A DNA stretch of 6,345 nt from Pseudopedobacter sp. (lineage in GTDB: Bacteria; Bacteroidota; Bacteroidia; Sphingobacteriales; Sphingobacteriaceae): contig JACMNZ010000243.1 in the NCBI GenBank assembly GCA_014378285.1, positions 1-6,345 of the forward strand, given 5' to 3'. Position 1 is the stretch's first letter; each line of letters opens with the position of its first letter. Both the position numbers and the translations under genes were made by a program. Below are positions 1-6,345 of this stretch, piece after piece. Below the pieces are notes generated by a model. It was not told where the DNA came from, did not search any database, and worked only from the letters and a program-made list of their open reading frames with translations.

Positions 1-3000
1 ATAATATCAAACCAAAAGATATAAGGATTTATGGCAACGGAGGAGCGATGTTGCCGCAACCAAATTCTGTTAACAGGATTGATGATTTACAAGAAAATGC
101 AATTGAGGTTTTTGGCGAAGCTGATAACAAATTTGATAATAACGATTACGTTCTGTTTTATGCTCAAGGAAATAACACTTGGAAAGCTAACAATACAGCT
201 CAGTATTTTGAACATCAAAGTAATGTTTATACAGATAGCTCTTATTATTATTTAAATGTTGATTTAGGCACAGGAAAAAGAATTACTATAAATACCGCTC
301 TAGGTTCTCCAAATTATGTGAGTAATAGTTTTGATGATCATCAACTTTATGAAAAGGACATCTATTCTTTAATTACAGCTACAATAAAATCGGGAAGAAA
401 CTGGTACGGAGAAAATTTTGAATTTACACCAACTCAATCTTTTGATTTTGACGTGAATGGATTAGTGAGTAATTCACCAACATTTGTAAAAACTACAATG
501 GCTATCCGGTCAAATATTAATTCATCAGCAGTTATTACTTTAAACGGACAAAATCTTTACAGTTTATCAGCATCGGCTTTGCCTTTAACTTTTGAAACAG
601 ATTTTGCAAATCTTGCTACCCAAACAGCATCATTAAATAACGTAACTGGCAATAGTATTAAAATAGGAATCACTTACAACAAGCCAAATTCCGCCAGTAA
701 CGCATGGTTAGATCATCTGGAGCTAAATTTTAGACGTAATTTAACTATTTACAATAATTTTTTAAGATTTAGGGATTTAAAAAGTGTTAAAAACGGAAAC
801 ATCACTCAGTTTAATATTAATAATAGCGGTACTGATTTAAGGATTTGGGATATTACTGATGCTCAAAATATTAATCAATACTCTTATTTTAATCAAACAA
901 ATACAGTCAATTTCCTCGTAAAAACAGATGCTTTAAAAGAGTTTGTTGCTTTTAATCCAATATCGTTAAAAGAACCAAAATCTATTGGGAAAGTAATTAA
1001 TCAAAATTTGCATGGTTTGGCTTTCGCCGATTTATTGATAATAAGCCCAACCCAATTTATAAATGAAGCCAAAAGATTGGCCGATTTTAGAAAATCAACC
1101 CAAAGAATTTCTTATCAAATAGTTACTCCAGATCAAATTTATAATGAGTTCTCTTCTGGCAAAAGAGATGCAACCGCCATAAGAGATTTTGTAAAAATGT
1201 TTTATGAAAGGGCAGGAGGAAATTCAAATTTATCGCCTAAATATTTATTGATTTTTGGCAAAGGTTCTTTTGATAACAAAAGCATCCAGTTTAAAGAAAA
1301 TAATTTCGTGGTGACTTATCAATCAGATAACTCTTTATCGCCAACTCAAAGCTATACCTCGGATGATTATTTTGCACTATTGGATGATGATGAAGGTGCT
1401 TTCCCAGAAGATTATGTCAGTAATCCGGGTTTATTGGATATTGCAGTTGGAAGAATCCCTGTAAAGACTTCCGGAGAAGCCAGAAATGTAGTTGATAAAT
1501 TAATTAATTATGCCAGTACAAATAGTTTTGGCGATTGGAGAAATCAAATTTCTATTGTTGCTGATGATGAGGATAATAATCTACACCTTAATCAAGCAGA
1601 ATCCAATGCTGCATTAATTGCTTCAAAATACAAAGACATAAATATTGATAAAATATATTTTGACGCTTATGAACAACAAAACCTAGCTGGCGGTAGTCGC
1701 TATCCGGAAGTAAAAGATGCCATTAACCAAAAAATAAATAATGGAGCTTTATTAATCAATTATACAGGCCATGGTGGCGAAAATGGTTGGGCTGCAGAAA
1801 GAGTACTTACTTTAGATGATATTAAATCGTGGAAAAACAACAATAATTTACCCATTATATTTACGGCAACCTGCTCTTTTAGCAGGTGGGATGATCCTGA
1901 AATAGTTTCGGGAGGAGAGTTGGCGTTGATACAAAAAGATAATGGCGTTCCATCTATATTTAGCACTACACGGGTTGTTTTTGCTTCCTATAATTTTGAT
2001 TTGAACCAAAGTTTTTTGAGAGCTTTATTTGATGCTGCGAATCAAAAGAGTAAAATCACTTTTGGTGAGGTTTTTAAAGCTGCGAAAAATAATAACGTTG
2101 GTGGGTTAAATATCAATTCTAGAAACTTTACGCTCTTGGGCGATCCTACAGCTTTGTTTCCATTTCCTGCAAATAAAGTGGTAATTAATAACCTATTAGA
2201 TACTTTAAAAGCTGGAAAAAAAATAAGCCTGAAAGGTTATGTGGCAGATAAGCAGGGAAATAAGTTAAACTCTTTTAATGGGTTTCTTTATCCAACATTG
2301 CTTGATAAACCTACAACAATTACCACCTTAGGACAAGATAAGCAGGTAAACGGAAGCTATGCCCAAGCTTTCCAAACACAAAAAAACATCATCTATAAAG
2401 GGAAAGTAAGCGTTATAAACGGCGATTTTAATTTCGATTTTATTGTACCAAAAGATATTAATTTAAAAGTTGGAAAAGGAAAAGCTAGTTTTTACGCCTC
2501 AGATAATATTACTGATGCCGAAGGTGCAAACGTAGATTTATTGGTGGGTGGGTCATCTTTAAACAGCCTAAGTGATAAAATTGGTCCAGTAATTAAAACC
2601 TATTTAAACGATGAAAATTTTGTTTCGGGTGGTATTACCAATACCAATCCTGTTTTATTAATCAACTTAAATGATGAAAGTGGAATAAATACTACTGGAA
2701 TAGGCATTGGACATGATATTGTAGCAACGCTAATCACTACAGATAAAAATGATAAGAACATCATCCTTAATCAATTTTACCAAGCCAAATTAGATTCTTA
2801 CCAAGAAGGTAAAATTAATTACACGCTAAACAATTTAGAACCCGGTTTTTATAGTCTTAGAATTAAAGCATGGGATGTTTTTAATAATTCATCAGAACAA
2901 ACTATTAATTTTGAAGTTAAACCATCAGAAAAATTAGCTTTATCACATGTTTTAAATTATCCTAATCCATTTACAACACGTACCAGTTTCCAATTTGAGC

Positions 3001-3242
3001 ATAACTACCCAAACCAAGATCTACAGGTTCAAGTTAATATCAGAACGGTTTCTGGTAAATTGGTCAAAACCATAAATCAGCAGGTCAATTCTGCCGGAAA
3101 CAGGGTAAATAATATCTTTTGGGATGGCAAAGATGATTTTGGGGAAAAACTAGCAAGAGGCATATACGTTTATGAGTTAAAAGTGCGTTCTACCATATTG
3201 GGCCAAACTATTCAAAAAATAGAAAAACTTGTTTTATTATAA
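1..3242 (+). CDS. porU: Type IX secretion system sortase PorU (C25 peptidase), 5'-truncated by the window
   Basis: PorU is the surface peptidase/sortase of the type IX secretion system. In the family it removes the C-terminal signal of cargo and joins the new end to anionic lipopolysaccharide, in a complex with PorV, PorQ and PorZ. The frame is open from base 3 with no stop (first residues NIKPKDIRIYGNGGA), which matches the conserved family stretch before DLQENAIEVFG. The true start is therefore upstream, and ATG 48 is internal; 1079 residues are visible. Numbering from that Met, the gingipain-like C25 domain spans about 323-705 and ends near LGDPT (about 696-700). The catalytic dyad is intact: His575 in YTGHGG (codon 1770) and Cys609 in TATCSFSRWDDP (codon 1872). 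Beta-sandwich regions follow (about 705-960, including GIGHDI). A C-terminal type IX-style domain begins near YPNPF (971) and ends in KIEKLVLL; PorU is known to keep its own. porV follows after 40 bases. Family assignment is firm; the missing N-terminus is probably one to two hundred residues. Confidence 0.95.
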   Translation, partial: NIKPKDIRIYGNGGAMLPQPNSVNRIDDLQENAIEVFGEADNKFDNNDYVLFYAQGNNTWKANNTAQYFEHQSNVYTDSSYYYLNVDLGTGKRITINTALGSPNYVSNSFDDHQLYEKDIYSLITATIKSGRNWYGENFEFTPTQSFDFDVNGLVSNSPTFVKTTMAIRSNINSSAVITLNGQNLYSLSASALPLTFETDFANLATQTASLNNVTGNSIKIGITYNKPNSASNAWLDHLELNFRRNLTIYNNFLRFRDLKSVKNGNITQFNINNSGTDLRIWDITDAQNINQYSYFNQTNTVNFLVKTDALKEFVAFNPISLKEPKSIGKVINQNLHGLAFADLLIISPTQFINEAKRLADFRKSTQRISYQIVTPDQIYNEFSSGKRDATAIRDFVKMFYERAGGNSNLSPKYLLIFGKGSFDNKSIQFKENNFVVTYQSDNSLSPTQSYTSDDYFALLDDDEGAFPEDYVSNPGLLDIAVGRIPVKTSGEARNVVDKLINYASTNSFGDWRNQISIVADDEDNNLHLNQAESNAALIASKYKDINIDKIYFDAYEQQNLAGGSRYPEVKDAINQKINNGALLINYTGHGGENGWAAERVLTLDDIKSWKNNNNLPIIFTATCSFSRWDDPEIVSGGELALIQKDNGVPSIFSTTRVVFASYNFDLNQSFLRALFDAANQKSKITFGEVFKAAKNNNVGGLNINSRNFTLLGDPTALFPFPANKVVINNLLDTLKAGKKISLKGYVADKQGNKLNSFNGFLYPTLLDKPTTITTLGQDKQVNGSYAQAFQTQKNIIYKGKVSVINGDFNFDFIVPKDINLKVGKGKASFYASDNITDAEGANVDLLVGGSSLNSLSDKIGPVIKTYLNDENFVSGGITNTNPVLLINLNDESGINTTGIGIGHDIVATLITTDKNDKNIILNQFYQAKLDSYQEGKINYTLNNLEPGFYSLRIKAWDVFNNSSEQTINFEVKPSEKLALSHVLNYPNPFTTRTSFQFEHNYPNQDLQVQVNIRTVSGKLVKTINQQVNSAGNRVNNIFWDGKDDFGEKLARGIYVYELKVRSTILGQTIQKIEKLVLL

Positions 3243-3282
3243 ACCTAACACAAATTCTTAACAAAAATTTTAGTTTTACTGT

Positions 3283-4458
3283 ATGAAATCTAAATTCTAC
3301 ATCTTTTTTATTGCGTTTACGATTACCGGATTTGAAACTTTTTCACAAGCCACAACAGACGGCCGACAAGGAAATACAATTACCACAGCAGTACCTTTTT
3401 TGTTAATTACGCCAGATGCAAGATCAGGTGCAATGGGTGATGCAGGTGTTGCTATTTCTCCCGATGCTAACTCTACACATTGGAATCCAGCTAAATTAGC
3501 CTTTATGAAAGACCCTTATGGTTTTGGACTTTCTTATAGCCCTTGGTTACAAAAACTAGTTCCTGATATTAATTTAGCGTACCTAAACGGATACTACAAA
3601 TTAGACGATAGAAATACCATTGGTGGTTCTTTAAGATATTTTTCTTTAGGCAATATTCAGTTTGTAGATGTTAATCAAATTAAACAGGGAGATTTTAACC
3701 CTAACGAATTATCTGTTGATGGAACTTATGCAAGAAGCTTTGGCGAAAATTTTTCTTTAGGTACAGCATTAAGGTTTATTTATTCAAATTTATCTGGTGG
3801 TGCAACTTTTGAAAATCAACAAACAAAACCAGGTACAGCTTTAGCCGCAGATGTTTCTGCATTTTATACAAAAGACAATCAACTTTTTGGAAAAAATGCT
3901 ACCATTTCTGCTGGTTTGGATATTTCTAATATCGGTACAAAAATGAGCTATACAGACGGCGGTCCAAAATATTTCTTACCAACCAATATGCGGTTAGGTG
4001 GTGCTGCAACCATCCATGCAGATGATTTTAACGATTTTACTTTTGCATTAGATGTTAATAAATTATTGGTGCCAACCAATCCAATAAGAGAAAATAACGA
4101 TCCTAACGGAAGAATCATCTCTGGTAAAGACCCAAATCGCTCTGTACCTGCTGGTATTTTTGGTTCCTTTTCTGATGCGCCAGGTGGTTTTTCAGAAGAA
4201 TTTCAAGAAGTAAGTATTTCTACAGGGTTAGAATATTGGTATAACCAACAATTTGCCATCAGGGCAGGTTATTTTTATGAAAATCCTAACAAAGGAAATC
4301 GCCAATACCTATCTTTGGGTTTAGGTTTAAAATATAATGTGGTAGATTTAAACTTCTCTTATCTTTTGGCAAATCAGCAACAATCGCCTTTGGCAAATAC
4401 CCTTAGATTTTCTTTATTGTTTAACTTTGCATCTCAGTCAGCTACATCTACTAGGTAA
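3283..4458 (+). CDS. porV: Type IX secretion system outer-membrane protein PorV (LptO)
   Basis: PorV is an outer-membrane beta-barrel of the FadL-like PorV/PorQ family. It binds the C-terminal signal of cargo emerging from the Sov translocon and delivers it to PorU. The 391-residue length is normal for the family. The N-terminus looks like a Sec signal peptide: MKSK, a hydrophobic stretch to about residue 16, and a likely cut around TFS/QA (21-22). The Glu at 18 is slightly unusual in that stretch. The mature start carries the hallmark FLLITPDARSGAMGDAGVAIS, then WNPAKLAFM, then alternating aromatic/polar strands, closing with a barrel-type strand (NTLRFSLLFNF) and a short polar tail. The start fits because ATG 3283 is followed directly by the signal peptide. 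No Shine-Dalgarno site is visible, only an A/T-rich leader, as is common in Bacteroidota. It sits 40 bases after porU and directly abuts ispF, which suggests co-transcription with both. The identity is secure from motifs plus the neighbouring porU. Confidence 0.95.
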   Translation: MKSKFYIFFIAFTITGFETFSQATTDGRQGNTITTAVPFLLITPDARSGAMGDAGVAISPDANSTHWNPAKLAFMKDPYGFGLSYSPWLQKLVPDINLAYLNGYYKLDDRNTIGGSLRYFSLGNIQFVDVNQIKQGDFNPNELSVDGTYARSFGENFSLGTALRFIYSNLSGGATFENQQTKPGTALAADVSAFYTKDNQLFGKNATISAGLDISNIGTKMSYTDGGPKYFLPTNMRLGGAATIHADDFNDFTFALDVNKLLVPTNPIRENNDPNGRIISGKDPNRSVPAGIFGSFSDAPGGFSEEFQEVSISTGLEYWYNQQFAIRAGYFYENPNKGNRQYLSLGLGLKYNVVDLNFSYLLANQQQSPLANTLRFSLLFNFASQSATSTR

Positions 4459-4935
4459 ATGAAAATTAAAGTAGGTTTTGGTTTTGATGTACACCAATTA
4501 AAGGAAGGACATCCATTTGTATTGGGCGGGGTTTTGTTAGACCACCATCAAGGTGCGTTTGGACATTCAGATGCAGATGTTTTGGTTCACGCCATTTGCG
4601 ATGCACTTTTGGGAGCTGCAAATTTACGCGATATTGGGCATCATTTTAAAAATACTGACCAACGTTGGCGAGGGATTAGTAGTTTAATTTTATTAACAGA
4701 ATGTGTTAGAATGCTTTCTGAAAAGGGATATGCCATCAATAATATTGATGCAATGCTTTGTTTAGAAGCTCCAAAAATTAATCCTCATGTACCCGAAATG
4801 AAAAAACAAATTGCAGCCGCAATGGGAATTGATGAAGAAGATATTTCCATAAAGGCTACCACCAACGAGACTATGGGTTTTATCGGCAGGGAAGAAGGCG
4901 TGGTTGCTTATGCAGTTTGTTTGATTCAGAAATAA
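4459..4935 (+). CDS. ispF: 2-C-methyl-D-erythritol 2,4-cyclodiphosphate synthase
   Basis: IspF is a cytoplasmic homotrimeric metal enzyme of the MEP pathway. It cyclises 4-diphosphocytidyl-2-C-methyl-D-erythritol 2-phosphate to MEcPP with release of CMP, on the way to IPP and DMAPP for quinones and undecaprenyl carriers. At 158 residues it is full length. The metal ligands are present: Asp10 and His12 in GFDVH, and His44 in HSDADVLVHAICDALLGA (His36 is the conserved GHSD histidine). Asp58 lies in the conserved DIG motif, and the C-terminal signature TTNETMGFIGREEG (134-147) is complete. The substrate loop reads FKNTD (63-67), where E. coli has FPDTD, a departure in the two middle positions. 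The ATG follows the porV stop with no gap, so translational coupling is likely, and no separate promoter is evident. The function is unrelated to type IX secretion; the pairing is probably an operon convenience. Confidence 0.98.
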   Translation: MKIKVGFGFDVHQLKEGHPFVLGGVLLDHHQGAFGHSDADVLVHAICDALLGAANLRDIGHHFKNTDQRWRGISSLILLTECVRMLSEKGYAINNIDAMLCLEAPKINPHVPEMKKQIAAAMGIDEEDISIKATTNETMGFIGREEGVVAYAVCLIQK

Positions 4936-4948
4936 TTTCAATTTTTTT

Positions 4949-5024
4949 GGGCGTTCGGGCGAGCTTTCCGTTATATCTTTTTTGCAGAAAAAGCAAAAAA
5001 GGATGTCACTTCAATCCCTAACGC
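4949..5024. repeat. REP-like palindromic intergenic element
   Basis: The outer arms are gcgtt-c-ggg (4951-4959) and ccc-t-aacgc (5016-5024), which pair over 8 positions around one C/T mismatch. Inside lies a perfect 9-base-pair stem, cttttttgc (4977-4985) and gcaaaaaag (4993-5001), around a 7-base loop, extendable with a one-base bulge. The nested layout and the wording (ctttccg on the left, tcaatccctaacgc on the right) resemble a dispersed intergenic repeat I remember from Pedobacter and Mucilaginibacter genomes. That recollection is not a database result. There is no T run after the stem on the + strand, so it is not a classic intrinsic terminator, though it could shield the 3' end of the ispF message. 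Confidence 0.65.
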
Positions 5025-5080
5025 AAATATAAACACTATTAAAATTAAATGCCAAACCTATGGCATTCTAAAAAAAAAAC

Positions 5081-5105
5081 CAAAATTTTTTTTATCAAAA
5101 TTTTG
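5081..5105. repeat. AT-rich inverted repeat next to an A10 tract
   Basis: The arms caaaatttt (5081-5089) and aaaattttg (5097-5105) are perfectly complementary over 9 bases around a 7-base loop. Each arm contains the self-complementary aaaatttt, so other pairings exist. An A10 tract at 5070-5079 lies just to the left. Read on the minus strand this becomes a stem followed by GG and ten T residues, superficially terminator-like, but the stem has a single G-C pair and no minus-strand gene feeds into it. The symmetry is certain and any function is not. Confidence 0.5.
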
Positions 5106-5115
5106 CTTCTCTTTG

Positions 5116-5153
5116 GCTAGGGCATTCAAAATATCGCAACTTTTGGCCCTAGC
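5116..5153. repeat. Bulged hairpin with GC-rich arms
   Basis: A perfect 8-base inverted repeat, gctagggc (5116-5123) and gccctagc (5146-5153), is continued inward by caaaa (5127-5131) and ttttg (5141-5145). This gives 13 base pairs interrupted only by a 3-base bulge (5124-5126), with a 9-base loop, tatcgcaac. It is the strongest foldable structure in the window. The right arm merges into the first copy of the agcggg...gacattat direct repeat, so the hairpin may be two oppositely oriented copies of that repeat unit. No T run follows, so it is not a standard terminator. Confidence 0.65.
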
Positions 5154-5220
5154 GGGGAGACATTATGGTAACATGAAATCCCAAAAAGTTAAGCCCCCAG
5201 CGGGACGACATTATTAACCA
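5151..5220. repeat. Pair of degenerate direct repeats, 48-base period
   Basis: agcggggagacattat (5151-5166) recurs as agcgggacgacattat (5199-5214) with 14 of 16 bases identical and a 48-base offset. The match continues rightwards if two bases are skipped (attat-gg-taac against attat-taac). Each copy sits on a small C-run/AGC/G-run hairpin (ccc 5147-5149 with ggg 5154-5156; ccc 5196-5198 with ggg 5202-5204). I read these as decayed forms of a gcccc-agc-ggggc palindrome followed by gacatta, a repeat I recall as common in Bacteroidota spacers. The recollection is unverified; the two copies are directly visible. Confidence 0.6.
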
Positions 5221-5302
5221 CTTCTAAATAATTTTACATTTTTTTAACCCGATAAATCATCGATTATAAAAATAATTAAAACCTAAAAAACCTTAAAGGC
5301 AT

Positions 5303-5310
5303 TATTTTTG
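5303..5310 (+). promoter_or_regulatory. Candidate Bacteroidota -7 box for egtB
   Basis: TATTTTTG matches the TAnnTTTG -7 consensus of the Bacteroidota housekeeping sigma factor and lies 22 bases before the egtB ATG, leaving a short A-rich leader. No TTG -33 element stands at the expected distance upstream, and such octamers arise easily in AT-rich DNA. The call rests mainly on position in front of a gene that needs its own promoter after a 397-base gap. Confidence 0.3.
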
Positions 5311-5332
5311 TTAAAATTTGAAAAAGCTAAAA

Positions 5333-6345
5333 ATGTCGCTGTTATCCAATTATCTATCTATCAGAAAACTTTCTGAAAAAATTTGTGAACCACTACAAAT
5401 AGAGGATTATGTGGTGCAGCCAATTGTTGATGTTAGCCCACCAAAATGGCATTTAGGACATACAACTTGGTTTTTTGAGACTTTCATTTTGAAACCTAAT
5501 CTTATTGCTTACCAAGAATTTGATATTAACTACAATTATGTTTTCAATAGCTATTACGAAACGGTTGGTGCAAGAGTAATTAGAACGGATAGGGGGAATT
5601 TAAGTCGGCCAACGGTTGCAGATGTTTACAAATATAGGGCACATGTAGATGAAGCAATGGAAAGTTTTTTATGCAGAGAACCAGAAGAAAGCGTTAGAGA
5701 ATTGCTGATTTTAGGATTAAACCACGAGCAGCAACACCAAGAATTATTACGTTATGATATTAAATATATATTAGGGCATAATCCTTTGTTTCCAGCTTAT
5801 GCCAATGAACACATAGAACAAGATTTAAAAGTTGAGGAAGAAGCTTGGTTAAAAGTTGAAGCTAGCGTTTATGAGATTGGCTATGAGGGAAATGATTTTT
5901 GTTTCGATAATGAATTAGGATCACATAAAGTTTATCTTCCAGATTTTCAGATTTCAGCATCATTGGTTAGTAATGCCGAATATTTAGAATTTATAAAAGA
6001 TAAAGGTTATCAAGATTTTAAACATTGGCATGCCGATGGTTGGGACTGGGTAAATACAAATAAAATCATGGCTCCTTTATATTGGCATTTTGTTGGAGGA
6101 GAATGGCTAAGATATGATTTAGCAGGAGGTTTAAAACCAATAAAACTAGAAGATGCCGTTACACATATCAGTTTTTATGAAGCCTCTGCATTTGCTTCTT
6201 GGAAAGGAATGCGTTTACCAACAGAGTTTGAATGGGAAATTGCAGCCCAAAAATTAAATTGGGGTAAACTTTGGGAATGGACAGAAAGTGCTTATTTGCC
6301 TTATCCAGGATTTTCAAAAGCTCCAGGAGCAATTGGAGAGTATAA
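5333..6345 (+). CDS. egtB: EgtB-type sulfoxide synthase (ergothioneine or related biosynthesis), 3'-truncated by the window
   Basis: The frame opens at ATG 5333 (MSLLSNYLSIRKLSEK) and is still open at the right edge, giving 337 codons. An in-frame stop at 5312-5314 rules out a longer ATG start. Residues about 10-145 form a DinB-like domain with the EgtB iron site: His43 in WHLGHTTWFFE, and His131, His135 and Glu137 in NHEQQHQELL. The family segments FNSYYETVGAR and SRPTVADVYKYRAHVD lie between. From about 178 on there is a formylglycine-generating-enzyme-like domain with VTHISFYEASAFASW, RLPTEFEWE (294-302) and LWEWTESAYLPYPGF (313-327). Characterised EgtB enzymes are non-heme iron enzymes that use O2 to join a cysteine-derived thiol to trimethylhistidine. 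Which sulfur donor this one uses, or whether it makes a related product (the family also includes OvoA and the selenoneine enzyme SenA), cannot be read here. The missing end is probably a few dozen residues. No egtD partner is visible in the window. Confidence 0.9.
   Translation, partial: MSLLSNYLSIRKLSEKICEPLQIEDYVVQPIVDVSPPKWHLGHTTWFFETFILKPNLIAYQEFDINYNYVFNSYYETVGARVIRTDRGNLSRPTVADVYKYRAHVDEAMESFLCREPEESVRELLILGLNHEQQHQELLRYDIKYILGHNPLFPAYANEHIEQDLKVEEEAWLKVEASVYEIGYEGNDFCFDNELGSHKVYLPDFQISASLVSNAEYLEFIKDKGYQDFKHWHADGWDWVNTNKIMAPLYWHFVGGEWLRYDLAGGLKPIKLEDAVTHISFYEASAFASWKGMRLPTEFEWEIAAQKLNWGKLWEWTESAYLPYPGFSKAPGAIGEY

Larger units (their letters stand above)
4936..5332. other. Repeat-rich intergenic region between ispF and egtB
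   Basis: This 397-base stretch holds no convincing gene. It is strongly AT-rich with short GC-rich islands, and each island coincides with an inverted or direct repeat. From left to right it has a T7 run just after the ispF stop (4942-4948), a REP-like palindrome (4949-5024), an A10 tract (5070-5079), an AT-rich inverted repeat (5081-5105), a bulged hairpin (5116-5153), a degenerate direct-repeat pair (5151-5220), and a plain A/T-rich leader before egtB. The heptamer ggcattc also occurs twice, at 5062-5068 and 5121-5127. Overall it looks like a site where mobile palindromic repeats have accumulated between two transcription units. Confidence 0.85.

Noticed and set aside
31..255. Open frame of 74 codons on the + strand
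   Set aside because: It overlaps porU in another frame, has low-complexity Ile/Leu-rich composition typical of AT-rich shadow frames, and matches nothing I recognise.
1760..1966. Open frame of 68 codons on the - strand
   Set aside because: It is antisense to the catalytic region of porU, whose conserved protein sequence fully explains the bases.
4921..4948. Weak stem (ttga with tcaa, gaaa with tttc) followed by T7 as an ispF terminator
   Set aside because: The stem is short, nearly all A-T and overlaps the stop codon; the T run alone is weak evidence in DNA of this composition.
5070..5105. Minus-strand intrinsic terminator (AT stem followed by ten T residues)
   Set aside because: The stem has one G-C pair, two bases separate it from the T run, and no minus-strand gene lies within the window to be terminated.
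5116..5220. CRISPR-like array
   Set aside because: There are only two diverged copies on a 48-base period, centred on palindromes, with no third repeat and no cas gene in the window.
4936..5332. Hidden small gene or tRNA in the spacer
   Set aside because: No cloverleaf or anticodon arm pattern is seen, frames are short, and the bases are accounted for mostly by repeats and homopolymer tracts.
1..6345. A novel defence or secondary-metabolite system
   Set aside because: All four proteins belong to recognised families with intact motifs; nothing in the coding regions suggests an unknown system.

Overview
The window reads as chromosomal DNA from a member of the Bacteroidota, most likely a Pedobacter-like Sphingobacteriaceae. 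The evidence is protein content (type IX secretion genes, found only in this phylum and close relatives), an AT-rich composition, A-rich leaders without clear Shine-Dalgarno sites, and palindromic spacer repeats of a style I remember from Pedobacter and Mucilaginibacter. The genus is an inference from memory.

All four genes lie on the + strand. Bases 1-3242 hold the 3' portion of porU, the type IX secretion C-terminal signal peptidase/sortase. Its frame is open through the left edge, so its true start lies outside the window and the ATG at 48 is only an internal methionine. After a 40-base gap comes porV (3283-4458), the outer-membrane barrel that carries cargo to PorU. Its stop codon is immediately followed by the ATG of ispF (4459-4935), an enzyme of the MEP isoprenoid pathway. 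These three genes look like one transcription unit.

Bases 4936-5332 form a 397-base spacer that looks non-coding and is packed with inverted and direct repeats. It holds a REP-like palindromic element next to ispF, an AT-rich inverted repeat beside an A tract, a strong bulged hairpin, and two degenerate copies of a GC-rich motif 48 bases apart. At 5333 an egtB-type gene begins (DinB-like iron-binding domain plus formylglycine-generating-enzyme-like domain, ergothioneine or related thiol-histidine synthesis) and runs off the right edge.

PorU and PorV act together at the cell surface: PorV presents substrates and PorU removes their C-terminal signal and attaches them to lipopolysaccharide. IspF is functionally unrelated housekeeping that shares the operon. 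EgtB is a separate redox/sulfur-metabolism gene behind its own probable promoter. I see no defence system, CRISPR array, tRNA, rRNA or intact insertion sequence. The protein-coding content is ordinary for this phylum, and the repeat-rich spacer is the part that is least explained.
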